Assembly: GCF_036169555.1 (NCBI RefSeq)
Contig: NZ_CP108032.1
Location: 8,308,001 to 8,372,000 of the forward strand
Source: Streptomyces sp. NBC_00306
Lineage (GTDB): Bacteria > Actinomycetota > Actinomycetes > Streptomycetales > Streptomycetaceae
Length of the DNA stretch: 64,000 nt
Direction: 5' to 3'
Shown: positions 1 to 8,891 of the stretch, in pieces
How the letters are laid out: the number at the start of each line of letters is the position of its first letter
How positions within the stretch are numbered: the stretch's first letter is position 1
Translations under genes and position numbers: made by a program
The notes under the pieces: model-generated
Told to the model about the DNA's origin: nothing
The model's input: the letters and a program-made list of their open reading frames with translations, nothing else
Database searches by the model: none

Positions 1-83
1 GTACTGGGCGTCGTAATGATCTCGAGCGGAATGGCAGGGCTTGTGGTCTGACATTGCGCCGCGGTGTTCTATAGGGGTGATTT

Positions 84-356
84 GTGGAAATATCGCTCAT
101 TCTTGCCGGTGCTAGCGGGGTTCATGAGATCAAGCCTTTGGCGGTCGTGTTCTTCGTCGCCTTCGGGTTTACGGGCTGTGCGCTTACCCTGAATCTCTAC
201 GGATTCGCAGATGGATTCTTCCTTCTTACGAGCAAGGTCGTGGGAGGGTTCACCGGAAGCGCAAGTCCCAAAACGCTGCGAATTGTAGGAGCAGTCCTGA
301 TCATTCTGGCTAGCATCGGAATGGTGACGGAAATATCGAAGCCGTTTCGATCCTAG
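84..356 (+). CDS. Small membrane protein, function unknown
   Basis: A 90-residue protein from a GTG start with hydrophobic stretches at about residues 18-40 and 65-82, so probably two membrane helices. No family was recognised. Its C-terminal half (a Gly-Gly pair, then Ser-Pro, then Arg and a hydrophobic helix) has the same plan as the next protein at 525-752, which suggests tandem paralogues. The DNA here is visibly more AT-rich than the rest of the window, with many A/T third positions, hinting at transfer from another source. Confidence 0.6.
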   Translation: MEISLILAGASGVHEIKPLAVVFFVAFGFTGCALTLNLYGFADGFFLLTSKVVGGFTGSASPKTLRIVGAVLIILASIGMVTEISKPFRS

Positions 357-524
357 CGGCACCGAGTGAGCGCGACTGAATACCGCGTAAGCAATTGCGC
401 CGCCAGCCGCGTGTCGACCCCGGCGAACGCGACACATTAGCGGGAATGAATGCAGGGGCAGACCTATTTCATTCCCAGGAGGGAGTTCTGCCGTCAAATC
501 CTGTTCGCGCGTCGACGGAGGATC

Positions 525-752
525 ATGATTCATGTCATATGGGGAGCGACGGTGGGATTTCTCGGTCTCTCCATCGCATTCGATGTTCGCAACTTCGGGC
601 CTCGTATGTACGACCTTACGGCTTCCTTTGCCCCCGGTGGTGAAGTTGATCCGCGATTTTCGCCAGATCACTTCCGTGTGATGTGGGGAATTCTGGGGAC
701 GATGAGCTTTTGTTTCTCGGCTTATCAGCTCTACGATTTGCTGGTCAAGTAG
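525..752 (+). CDS. Small membrane protein, likely paralogue of the previous one
   Basis: A 75-residue protein read from ATG 525 (MIHVIWGATVG...). A longer frame opens at 450 but its first 25 residues are Arg-rich and unlike a membrane protein, so the internal ATG after a purine-rich stretch (ggagga) is preferred. It has an N-terminal hydrophobic helix and a second one near residues 52-68. The spacing of a Gly-Gly pair, Ser-Pro and the second helix matches the protein at 84-356. The gene lies in the same AT-rich stretch. Function unknown. Confidence 0.5.
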   Translation: MIHVIWGATVGFLGLSIAFDVRNFGPRMYDLTASFAPGGEVDPRFSPDHFRVMWGILGTMSFCFSAYQLYDLLVK

Positions 753-971
753 TCGGCCTGTGGCCGAGCGGGTCTGCGGTCCTGGTCCTTGAAACGAGGC
801 CGGAGGATAAGCAGTCGATCACCAGGCGGGCGGTGGTGCCGGGTGTGTTTACGGAGCATGGCCGGCTTGCTGGGGGCCGTCTTCGTCGTCGCTGAGTTCG
901 GGCGCTCGACCTGCTGGGCTGATGACTGGGTAGTCGGCGGGTTCGTGAGGTCTGCGACTGGAGGGGCTGCC

Positions 972-1253
972 TCAGCCCAGCGCGAGCGCGAGGATGCAGA
1001 CCAGCGCAATGGCGGACCCGGCGACTACCCAGATAAGTGCGAGGAGCCGGGTGAGCCGCGCTTCGTGGCCACGTGCCCATGCCAAGGGATCGACGTCCGT
1101 GGCCAGCCGGGCATGCCTCCTCTGGACCCGACTGCGGGCCCATGCGGAACCCTGTGGGGAGAGGTAGAAGACTCCGAGGCAGAGGAATATCATGCTGACG
1201 ACGAGCATGAATGCGGGGATGAAGGACGGCGGCCCAGCAGCAATGGTGATCAC
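972..1253 (-). CDS. Small membrane protein, function unknown
   Basis: A 93-residue protein with one hydrophobic helix near residues 10-32 and another at residues 70-93, joined by an Arg-rich probably cytoplasmic loop. No conserved family was recognised. Base composition is normal for this genome, unlike the two small genes to its left. It runs alone, opposite to its neighbours. The start is taken as GTG at 1253; an ATG 15 codons in (MLVVSM...) is an alternative. Confidence 0.5.
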   Translation of the reverse strand: MITIAAGPPSFIPAFMLVVSMIFLCLGVFYLSPQGSAWARSRVQRRHARLATDVDPLAWARGHEARLTRLLALIWVVAGSAIALVCILALALG

Positions 1254-2217
1254 GTGCCGATAGTGGGGTGCGGTGTCCCTGCAGTCAATCGTTCATGCTC
1301 CTCACACACTTGCAGGCTCCCCTGGTGCTCTGGATGGCCAGAGGCGGCCTTGGCCAGTCGTGCTGGTTGATAGGCGCGAGGCGGCCCTGGCCCTTCCCGT
1401 CGCCGCGACCCTATGACCCAGCTCGCCGCTTTGGCGGCTATTCGAGCGTGCGGGCTGACGGTCAGATCCGCCACGACGCTGAGGAGACCGCCTTGGTGGT
1501 CGATGCCTTCAAGGCTGCGTCCAGGGCGCCCTATTGGCTTCCGGGGCAGGCCGGGCTCGACTCGGCTGGCGAGCGCGCACTTGGTTTCTTGGGTGTTGAG
1601 CTGGGCCTGTACGAGTTGCGGCCGGGGCGGGCGGCGGAGGGAACGGGTGGTCATGATGTAGCCGGCAGGTGCTGCGTGCCGATCCGCCCTCTCTGCCCCG
1701 GCGTGCTGTCAGCGGCCCAGGCGGGGCCAATTTGCTGAGGACGGCTGTCGGGCGGGCGAGACCGGGGAGTGATGACGACGAGGCGGAGGCGGTTCCCTGA
1801 AGCGCGCGAGTGGTCTTTGCCAGCGGGCAGGCGGCTATGGCCTGGGCGATGGCACCTCGCTGCGCGTCGGAGGTCGGACGCGGCTGGTTTTGGGCGGAGT
1901 CTGGGGGCAGTGTGCCCAGCTGCGGCGAGATCCGTAGCCGCCTTGTCGGCTGCCGGAGACGATAGGGCTGTAGGGATGCACGGCATGGCTTGGGCATCGT
2001 CTGCACAATCTCGTGCGAGCCGCGATGAGGTCACTGCTGTGCTTTGCAACGTATGGCAGCCGACGGGTCTGGGTGACTCCTTCTGTCCCGACTCCGGGTC
2101 GCGGTGAAGACTCGGTGCCGACTGAACGGGCCGACGCCTGCGTACGGGGCTCCCGTTGTAGCGTACGAGGAAGACGATCACCGGACAGACGGCCGAACGG
2201 CACGACGGGGGAACACT
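1254..2217. other. Gap with no recognisable gene
   Basis: About 960 bases of high-GC sequence. Open frames exist on both strands but are low-complexity, Arg/Pro/Ala-rich, and overlap one another, as expected of shadows in GC-rich DNA. The last 100 bases form the upstream region of the gene starting at 2218. Nothing supportable was found. Confidence 0.5.
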
Positions 2218-2664
2218 ATGGCGTGGGACGAGTGGGAGCAGGCAAAGGCTCGTACATCCGAGCAGTCCCAGTACATGCAGTTGAACCAGTTGGCTCCCGA
2301 ACGCGGCGGCGGTGGCGGCGACGCGGACCTCGTTGTGCACGACAACGTGCTGGGCGCGCTGGGCAATCTGGCCTACGCGTTGCGGCAGCGGTTCTCGACT
2401 GCCGCCGACCACGCCCGGCCGACTACCTTCGACGCGTCGATCGAGCTGTTCAACGACGGGCTGGACATGGGCTCGGCCCTCACCGAACTGCACGACTCCT
2501 GGAACACGAAGACGGGCACCCTCAAGGAAGCCTGCGCGCACATTTCCAACCACCTCGACTACTCGCGCGCCGAGCACGCGAAGGACGAGGTCAAGATCGC
2601 GACGACGATGCGCGACGCGGGCGGCGACCTGTCCGTTTCACGCATCAACGACTATTTCAAGTGA
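2218..2664 (+). CDS. Helical partner protein of the DUF6571-type locus
   Basis: A 148-residue, charged, mostly helical soluble protein starting MAWDEWEQAKA at ATG 2218; the frame is open further upstream, but that part lacks the acidic helical character. It contains a Gly-rich turn near residue 30 and no signal peptide. It precedes the DUF6571-type gene by 31 bases and is probably co-transcribed with it and the lipoprotein. Small helical proteins of this kind usually stand directly before DUF6571-type genes in Streptomyces and resemble WXG100/ESX partners in size and helicity; a link to type VII-like export is inference only. Confidence 0.75.
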   Translation: MAWDEWEQAKARTSEQSQYMQLNQLAPERGGGGGDADLVVHDNVLGALGNLAYALRQRFSTAADHARPTTFDASIELFNDGLDMGSALTELHDSWNTKTGTLKEACAHISNHLDYSRAEHAKDEVKIATTMRDAGGDLSVSRINDYFK

Positions 2665-2695
2665 CCACGACATCAAGTAACGGGGGCGTCCGGTC

Positions 2696-4876
2696 ATGGT
2701 GACCTTCCAAGACCTCAAAGACCTGCGGCTGGGCAAGCTCCAGGCTGCGGTGACGGACTGGGAACAGATGGTCAAAAAGCTGGCTCTTGTCGCCGACGGA
2801 GGCGACGGCGACGCCAACGCGGCCGACCTGGACAAGAAGGCCAAGGGTGCCAACTGGAAGGGGCAGAACGCCACCGTGACGAAGGAGTTCGTCACGGTGA
2901 CAGCCGCCGAGTTCGACGATGTGGTCACCGTCGCGCGGAGTGTTCACACGATCCTGAGCGGCGCACACACAAAGCTGACGAAGCACAAGAAGGATCTGAC
3001 GGACGCCGTGGACCGGGCGGCCAGGAAGAACATCTACGTGAGCGACAAGGGCGTGGTGAACGCGTCCGTCCCGTCGCCGCAGGCGGCCGGTGACGCGAAG
3101 ATTCCTATGCCGACGCAGGCGGAAGTCGACGCGGTCGCCCAGGAGATCACCACCATCCTGACAGCGGCCGGCGAGACCGACAGCACCGCTGCGGCGGCGC
3201 TGCGTTTCCATGCCAAGGACAAGCACGACTTCGAGTCGAGCGGCTTCACGAGCTTCGACTCGGCTCAGAAGACCATCAAGGACTCGAACGAACTCATAGC
3301 CCTGGGCAAGAAGGACCCCAGCGAGCTCACCAACAAGGAGCTCGAGCGCTTCAACGCCCTGATGAAGGACCATCCCGGGGATGTCATCTTCGCCGAGCGC
3401 GTGGCCACCGGCCTGGGCCCGGACGGGACGCTGAAGTTCTTCGCCGGCGCGGTGGACCTGGAGAACTGGGAGCACAAGAGCGACGCGAACACTAGGGAGT
3501 CGCGGGAAGCCCGGATGGCGCTGCTCGGCACCCTGGAGAAGGAACTGGGCACCACCCTGGCCACCGCCTCCCGATCGGGCACCGACGCCATGGACTCCTG
3601 GAAGGACCGGGTGATCGCACTCGGCGGCCAGGACGTCGGCAGCGACAAGGGTGCGAGCCAGACCCGTGTCTACGGCTTCCAGGCCATGAGCAACCTGATG
3701 CGCCACGGGAAGTACGACGGCGACTTCCTCAACGACTACGGAAACGCCCTCGTCAAGTTCGAGAAGGACAACACCGGGGACGTCAAGGACCCGGGCCCTG
3801 GTGGCAAGTCGCGCGAGAATGTTCTTCCGTGGGACAAGCTGCCGTCGTACGCGAAGGTCGATCAGCTGCACTACGGAGACAACACGGATGCGGGCACGGA
3901 CCCCATGACCGGGTTCATGAAGGCGCTGGCTCACAACCCCGACGCGGCGACGGACTTCTTCAGCTCGACCGACCCCCAGGACAACTCCCAGCACGTCCTG
4001 AAGGACCGGCAGCCCTTCAACGACGTCGTACCCGACTCCATGGGGTACGGCGAATCCGCGAGCGACTACAAGGGCCCGAAAGCGAGCTACGAAGCGACGG
4101 GCGACGCATTGGTCGCCGCAGCCACGGGAGTCGACCCGGACGACACGTCGGCGCGGCCCATCGATCACACCGAGCAGCACCGCCAAGTGCTGGACAACTC
4201 GCTGAAGTACCTCTCGGAGCGGGGCGACGACTTCCCCGCGGAGATGCGCGACGACATGGCCGCGGTACTGACCAACCACGGCGACACGGTGCACCACACA
4301 GCCAGCAGCCTTGCCGACGACCGCAACGACCCGAAACTGCTGGACAGGGACCAACTGCTGGAAGTCTCCAAGCAGGTGTCCCGGGACCAGAACGCCTACG
4401 GCATGCTCAACGAGGGTCTGAGCCGGGAGATGGTGAAGGACATCCACGAGGACAATCCGAAGGACCCCAAGGAGACCCTGCTACGGGCGGGCAACAGCGT
4501 CGGATTCCTCGAGGAGGCCCGCTACCAGGCCCTGGTGACGGACAAGGACGATCCGACCTGGGACGCGAAGTGGATGTACCACGGGTTCGGCAGCATCGTG
4601 AACTTCGCACCCGGTGTCGGCGACCTCGCACAGCGCGGTATCGACGCCGTCGCCTACGAGTGGCAGACGCAGGAGCAGAGCCGGATCGACGCAATTCATC
4701 AACGGGACAACAAAGACGTATTCACTGGCCGGGAGCAGCAGCTGCAGGCGCTCGCCGACGAGTGGGCCAAGGCCAACCCTAACCACACCAACACCCGCTA
4801 TACGCTCACCGAGGAGATCAACGGCGCTGCCTACAACGGAAACGACCGTGCCAAGGGACTGGCGGGTGGAGGGTGA
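2696..4876 (+). CDS. DUF6571-type large protein with WXG-like N-terminus
   Basis: A 726-residue protein. The first about 110 residues are helical and carry a W-x-G turn (ANWKGQNA, near residue 65), the hallmark of WXG100-like proteins. The long remainder is charged and helical and includes 'DPMTGFMKALAHNPDAATDFF', a segment typical, as far as I recall, of actinobacterial DUF6571 proteins. No signal peptide or enzymatic motif was seen. Its stop codon overlaps the start of the lipoprotein gene, so the two are translationally coupled. The family is of unknown function; the WXG-like start and surface-lipoprotein partner suggest a role at the cell envelope or in contact-dependent secretion, which is inference. 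A 596-residue frame on the opposite strand is a shadow. Confidence 0.8.
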   Translation: MVTFQDLKDLRLGKLQAAVTDWEQMVKKLALVADGGDGDANAADLDKKAKGANWKGQNATVTKEFVTVTAAEFDDVVTVARSVHTILSGAHTKLTKHKKDLTDAVDRAARKNIYVSDKGVVNASVPSPQAAGDAKIPMPTQAEVDAVAQEITTILTAAGETDSTAAAALRFHAKDKHDFESSGFTSFDSAQKTIKDSNELIALGKKDPSELTNKELERFNALMKDHPGDVIFAERVATGLGPDGTLKFFAGAVDLENWEHKSDANTRESREARMALLGTLEKELGTTLATASRSGTDAMDSWKDRVIALGGQDVGSDKGASQTRVYGFQAMSNLMRHGKYDGDFLNDYGNALVKFEKDNTGDVKDPGPGGKSRENVLPWDKLPSYAKVDQLHYGDNTDAGTDPMTGFMKALAHNPDAATDFFSSTDPQDNSQHVLKDRQPFNDVVPDSMGYGESASDYKGPKASYEATGDALVAAATGVDPDDTSARPIDHTEQHRQVLDNSLKYLSERGDDFPAEMRDDMAAVLTNHGDTVHHTASSLADDRNDPKLLDRDQLLEVSKQVSRDQNAYGMLNEGLSREMVKDIHEDNPKDPKETLLRAGNSVGFLEEARYQALVTDKDDPTWDAKWMYHGFGSIVNFAPGVGDLAQRGIDAVAYEWQTQEQSRIDAIHQRDNKDVFTGREQQLQALADEWAKANPNHTNTRYTLTEEINGAAYNGNDRAKGLAGGG

Positions 4877-5418
4877 TGAGGTTGATGAAGAAGAGCGTCC
4901 TGCGTCCGGTGTCTGGCGCGGTTCTGCTCGCCGCGCTGCTCGCCGGGGCCGTCGGCTGCGGCGGGCATGAGGAGTTCAACGTTACTGAAGCCTGCGGGAC
5001 GAAGGTGGACTCCAAGCTGATCGAGCAACTCCTGCCCGAGGGCGATGAGCTGGAGATCAAGGACACCTTCTCGGAGCCGGGTCAGCCACGCTGCGAATTC
5101 GAAGTCGACGGCAAGCCGAGCATTGGCCTGCGGGGCGATGTCGTCGAGTCGTTCATCAAGCCGATCGAAGTCAAGCAGGACGCGATGCGCCGCCTGGGTA
5201 ATCCGGCGCCGGCCGACATCGGCGACGGTGCCACCATCGCCGACCATGGTGGGATGGCTGTGCAGGCGTGCACCTACAAGGGGGAGAAGCGGCAGTACGT
5301 CCTGGCCCTCGACGGTGTGGAAGACCCGAAAGACACCGCAGAGCGCCGCCGAGTGCTCGAAAAGTTCCTGCGTTCCCAACTACCGGTCGCCATGGAGGCA
5401 GAGGGCTGCCGCCCTTAG
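4873..5418 (+). CDS. Lipoprotein of the DUF6571 locus
   Basis: A 181-residue secreted lipoprotein. The N-terminus has basic residues, a hydrophobic core and a lipobox ending AGAVGC, after which the mature chain begins at Cys29. The mature part contains several further cysteines (in 'EACGTKVDSKLIEQLLPEG' and 'AVQACTYKGEKRQY') likely to form disulphides outside the cell. The start is GTG 4873 or ATG 4876, overlapping the stop of the upstream gene. It is predicted to be anchored in the outer leaflet of the membrane. A decayed homologue follows at about 5505-5627. Confidence 0.85.
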   Translation: MMRLMKKSVLRPVSGAVLLAALLAGAVGCGGHEEFNVTEACGTKVDSKLIEQLLPEGDELEIKDTFSEPGQPRCEFEVDGKPSIGLRGDVVESFIKPIEVKQDAMRRLGNPAPADIGDGATIADHGGMAVQACTYKGEKRQYVLALDGVEDPKDTAERRRVLEKFLRSQLPVAMEAEGCRP

Positions 5419-5493
5419 CGGCAGGGTCGCATGAGGCGACGGAGATGAGGCCGAGGGGGTGGTCGGCGAGGGCGATAGGGTCCCGGAAGGATG

Positions 5494-5521
5494 TCCTGCG
5501 CCCTGCGCCCTGCGCCCTGCG
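5494..5521 (+). repeat. Short 7-bp tandem repeat
   Basis: The unit cctgcgc is repeated about four times in a row directly before the decayed lipoprotein copy. It probably arose by slippage in non-coding DNA. No function is indicated. Confidence 0.6.
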
Positions 5522-5627
5522 GCTGTGGCCGTGACGGCAGGATGCAGCGGCCACGAGCCGTCTCGGGTGCCTGCGGGCAAAAGGTTGACCACGAACTGAT
5601 CGGCCGCCTACTCGCCCAGGGGCGTTG
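5505..5627 (+). pseudogene. Relic of a second lipoprotein gene
   Basis: Conceptual translation gives a lipobox-like segment (AVTAGCSGHE) followed, after a frame change, by 'ACGQKVDHELIGRLLAQG' and a stop. Both match the intact neighbour ('GAVGCGGHE' and 'ACGTKVDSKLIEQLLPEG'). There is no intact start and the rest of the protein is missing. This is the stump of a tandem duplicate of the upstream lipoprotein. Beyond it, to about 5815, a stretch of roughly 50 codons without stops (containing 'GEPSYLEWFGRYRAV') looks like a piece of another, unidentified gene. Confidence 0.6.
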
Positions 5628-5884
5628 AGTTGAAGCCAGGTTCTCAGGGCTTCTGGCGAAGATCGCGCGATCTCGGTACATCAAGGATGCACCAGCCTTC
5701 GACGAGATCAAGCACGCCGGTGAGCCCAGCTATCTGGAGTGGTTCGGCCGCTACAGGGCCGTACCCGTTCCCCGGGTGCGGCCCGAATCCGTCTCCGTGC
5801 TCGTCACGGGGGCAACCGGTGACCCATGGACACGCCCTCTGCCTGAGACACTCGACGCCGATCTGCCCAGGCGTCGGGCCCGTT

Positions 5885-6043
5885 GCTCTGGTACGGGAAC
5901 CGGCGGGGTTGGTGCATCGGAGTCCCGAGCGCCCGCCCCATCAAGCTGAAGGACGGCCCCTCACGCCATCGTCTCCAGATCTCATCCTGCTGAGCCGGAG
6001 AAAATCCGTAGTCACGCACCTGCGCCTCCATGACCACATGCAT
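5885..6043 (-). pseudogene. IS30-family transposase N-terminal relic
   Basis: On the minus strand a short frame contains 'VRDYGFSPAQQDEIWRRW' and 'GRALGTPMHQPRRF', the N-terminal helix-turn-helix start of a Streptomyces IS30-type transposase. Homology stops after about 45 residues, so only a stub remains. It differs from the IS30 element at 7.75-11.1 kb. The ISL3 element inserted just upstream of its start. Confidence 0.55.
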
Positions 6044-6078
6044 CCGTGGGTGGTGCGCTGATCACTTGGGGGACAGTA

Positions 6079-6086
6079 AAACGTTC
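6079..6086 (+). repeat. 8-bp target duplication, left of ISL3 element
   Basis: The octamer AAACGTTC flanks the element on the left and recurs at 7719-7726. Eight bases is the usual duplication size for ISL3 elements. Confidence 0.8.
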
Positions 6087-7718
6087 GGCTCTGTTCCGTA
6101 GTCGGTGGTGACGGCCGGTTGCAGTCATTGGAGAAGGATGCGATGGCGGAGGAGGTCGAATCCTGCTCGGCCGTGCATCTGTCGCATGATCCTCTTTGTT
6201 CGGGTATTGACGCCCTCGGTCCGGCCGTTGTGGTGGGGCAGGGTGAGGCCGGCGTTCACGGCGGCGCGGTCGAGTTCGAGGACGTTGCAGAAGCTGTGCA
6301 GGTGGGGCAGGTCCGCAGTGCGGACGGTGGTGATCCACTCGGTGGGCTTGTCGTTGTTGCCCTGGGCGGAGTTCAGAAGTGCAGCGAACTCGCCGGTGAG
6401 TCGGGCGAGTGCGGTCATCTGCGGGCAGGCCGCGGTGAGGAGGCCGAGCAAGTTGGTGTCCTTGGTCCACAAGTGCTCGGGGTGGGTGAGCAGGAGTCGG
6501 GCGAGGCGGCGGGGGGTTGTCACGGGACGGTCGCCTTCGGCACGGCCCTGGTTGAGGTAGCGAATGAGCAGGTTGGCGCTGCCGGTGGTGTAGCCCAGTT
6601 CCCTGATCTCGTGCAGGAGGTGGGTGACGGGGACGGCCGGGTTGTCGGACCGGCGCCGGTGCAGGTGCTCGCGGTAGGGGTCGACCAGGGTGGGCCGGTA
6701 GCGCGGGGCGATGCGATCGGCGGACGGTTCGGGTATGCGGGCGTAGCGTTTGACGGTGTTGAGGGCAAGGTTCAGTCTGCGGGAGCAGTCGAGCAGGCCG
6801 ACGCCGGAGTCGAGGAGGGCGTGGACTTTGTGCCAGCGCTCGCGGATGGTTTGCTCGCGGACGCCGCCGGGCCGGGGCGGGTTGACGGCGGTCCAACAGG
6901 GGGCGTGGGCGCGGACCTCGGCCAAGACCTTGTCGCACAGGTTCCGCCACAGATGCCAGCGGTCGCTGACCTGCACCGTTTCGGGCAGGGCCCGTCGGAT
7001 TGCCTCGGCGTAGGTGGCCGAGCCGTCTCGGCACACGACCTCGATCCCGGTCTTCCCGCGCAGCCATGCCTCCAATGTGGCGGCCTCGCGGTTGGGCAGG
7101 ACATCGACGCGTTCCCCGGTCTCGGCGTCGATGATGATCGTGGCGTAGCGGTGACGGCGGCGCAGGGCGAAGTCGTCGACCCCGATCACCCGCGGGACTC
7201 GCACCATCGGCGGGGGGATGCGCCGCAGCAGGCGCAGGGCGGTGGCGTAGGAGACGGGCGTGGCTAGGAACCGGGTGAGCCGGGAGGCCGCCCGGCCGCA
7301 TAACTCCTTGACCACCTCCGAGACCTGGCTGGTCAGACGCGTGGTGCGGCGTTGAAGGCGCTCGATCAGGCCAGGAACTTGCTCGCGGAAGGTCTGCCGC
7401 CGGCAGCCCAGGACCGGGCAGACCAGGCGCCGCACCCGGACACGGGCCACGACCTGCCGACCGTCCACCGGCACATCCGCCACCGTCCGGAGGTGATACC
7501 CATGCACCTTCCCCGTCGGCACCCCGCACACGGGGCAGGGCACCGGAGCATCCCGGGTCCGGGCGATGACCCGGATCACCTCGCCGTCATCCGCCATATC
7601 CTCGATGACCAGCGCCGAGAGCCCTGAAAACACCATTGCCACAAGGGAGTTGACGTATCGCATGTAGCGTCAACGACGCCCGTCACCTGCCGTCACCACC
7701 GACTACGGAACAGAGGCC
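6087..7718 (-). mobile_element. ISL3-family insertion sequence, apparently intact
   Basis: About 1.63 kb bounded by imperfect inverted repeats: the left end starts ggctctgttccgtagtcgg and the right end is its complement with one extra base. Both ends are flanked by the direct repeat AAACGTTC (6079-6086 and 7719-7726). It carries one full-length transposase gene. The clean duplication and open gene suggest a fairly recent insertion into the DNA between two IS30 remnants. Confidence 0.85.
6125..7663 (-). CDS. ISL3 family transposase
   Basis: A 512-residue transposase that moves the surrounding element. The N-terminal zinc-binding region has paired cysteines (PCPVCG near residue 44 and a later Cys pair). 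The DDE catalytic core includes 'VIGVDDFALRRRHRYAT' and 'WHLWRNLCDK'. The C-terminus has 'NGRTEGVNTRTKRIMRQMHG', typical of ISL3 enzymes. Length is normal for the family. The start could be ATG 7663 or the internal ATG giving MVFSGLSALVIEDM, which better matches known starts. No frameshift is seen. Confidence 0.9.
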   Translation of the reverse strand: MRYVNSLVAMVFSGLSALVIEDMADDGEVIRVIARTRDAPVPCPVCGVPTGKVHGYHLRTVADVPVDGRQVVARVRVRRLVCPVLGCRRQTFREQVPGLIERLQRRTTRLTSQVSEVVKELCGRAASRLTRFLATPVSYATALRLLRRIPPPMVRVPRVIGVDDFALRRRHRYATIIIDAETGERVDVLPNREAATLEAWLRGKTGIEVVCRDGSATYAEAIRRALPETVQVSDRWHLWRNLCDKVLAEVRAHAPCWTAVNPPRPGGVREQTIRERWHKVHALLDSGVGLLDCSRRLNLALNTVKRYARIPEPSADRIAPRYRPTLVDPYREHLHRRRSDNPAVPVTHLLHEIRELGYTTGSANLLIRYLNQGRAEGDRPVTTPRRLARLLLTHPEHLWTKDTNLLGLLTAACPQMTALARLTGEFAALLNSAQGNNDKPTEWITTVRTADLPHLHSFCNVLELDRAAVNAGLTLPHHNGRTEGVNTRTKRIMRQMHGRAGFDLLRHRILLQ

Positions 7719-7726
7719 AAACGTTC
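7719..7726 (+). repeat. 8-bp target duplication, right of ISL3 element
   Basis: AAACGTTC, identical to 6079-6086. Confidence 0.8.
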
Positions 7727-7767
7727 GGTGTAACTCCCGATCGGCGGTTTCCATCAGTGGTTGCGAA

Positions 7768-8810
7768 TCACCTGGTCAATGGGCCTGTAAGGCATTCTCG
7801 CATGGCCTCGACCGGGGTGTTGTCACCGAGGACGAGGCGGGGCCTGCGGTTTAGTTGACGGGCGACTTCACGGAGGTCGCGGGCCGAGTGGACGGACAGG
7901 TCGGTGCCTTTGGGAAAGTACTGCCGCAGCAGGCCGTTCATGTTCTCGTTGGTGCCACGCTGCCAGGGCGAGTGAGGGTCGCAGAAGTAGATCCGGAAGC
8001 CGGTGAGGGCCTCGATGTCCTCATGGAGCGTCAGTTCGCGCCCCTGGTCCCAGGTGAGGGTTCGCCGTAGCTGAGGTGGGATGTGAGCGGTCTGCGTGAT
8101 CAGCGCGTTGCGCACCTGCGGGGCCTTCCAGCCGCCGGGCAGATGGATCAGTTGGACGTAGCGGGTGGTGCGCTCGACCAGGGTGCCGATCGCCGAGCCC
8201 TGTCCGCGGCCGATGATGAGATCGCCCTCCCAATGCCCCGGAGATCTACGGTCGTTGACCTCGATGGGACGCTGGTGGATCAGCGTCATGTTCTTGATCT
8301 TGTTCAGGGTGGGCACGCCGCGGCGCTGCCTCTTGCGTCGGGTTCGGCCGGTACGGAGCTTGGCGTCGCGCCAGCCGAGGAGGCCGGCAAACAGGGCCCG
8401 GTAGATCGTCTCCGGGCATGCCCGCATCTATGTGTCGTGGGCGTGTTCGCGGGCCAGGTGGCGCGAGATCTGCTGAGGGGACCACTTCTCAGTGAGCTTC
8501 TCGCGCACGAACGTTCGCAGCGGCTCGCCGGCCCGGATCTTCTCCTCCTTGGGACGCCTGCGACGCAGGAGGGCCTGGTTGTGGGCCCACCAGGGGTTGT
8601 AGCGGCCGTCCGGCTTGCTGTTGCGCTCGATCTCCCGGTAAACGCTCTGGAAGCTCTTCCCGATCGAGGCAGCGATCCGCTTCACGCTCTGGTCGGCGTG
8701 CAGGCCGTCGGCGATCGCGATGCGGTCATCCTGGGAGGAAGAGCGGCGATATCGGGCCGAGGTCAGGAACGATCATGCTTCCGGCGTCGATGAACCACAA
8801 CGAACCACAG
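7768..8810 (-). pseudogene. IS30 transposase, C-terminal part (broken)
   Basis: This segment encodes most of an IS30 transposase, including 'IGKSFQSVYREIERN' and the DDE region with 'HWEGDLIIGRG', 'LTWDQGREL' and 'NENMNGLLRQYFPKGTDL'. It has three lesions. The N-terminus is cut off at 8811 by the IS630/IS5 insertion. A single-base frameshift lies near 8725-8735, between 'GPIS' and 'SQDDRIAIADGL'. An amber stop at 8428-8430 separates 'HAHDT' from 'MRACPETIYRAL'. The missing start is found at 10969-11080. Confidence 0.85.
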
Positions 8811-8891
8811 CTAGTGCCGCATCAAGCAACGTTCGCCCTGTCGTGACGCGTTGTCCGGGTGCTGTACGTGGCGGGGTGTGGCTGTCAGGGT

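Noticed and set aside
2657-4447. 596-residue open frame on the minus strand
   Set aside because: It is antisense to the DUF6571-type gene; the composition (Val/Arg/Gly/Leu-rich) is the mirror expected of a GC-rich gene, and no family motif is present.
5494-5521. Short tandem repeats as a possible CRISPR-like array
   Set aside because: The units are 7 bases with no spacers; simple slippage explains them.
6119-7267. 382-residue plus-strand frame
   Set aside because: It is the shadow of the ISL3 transposase.
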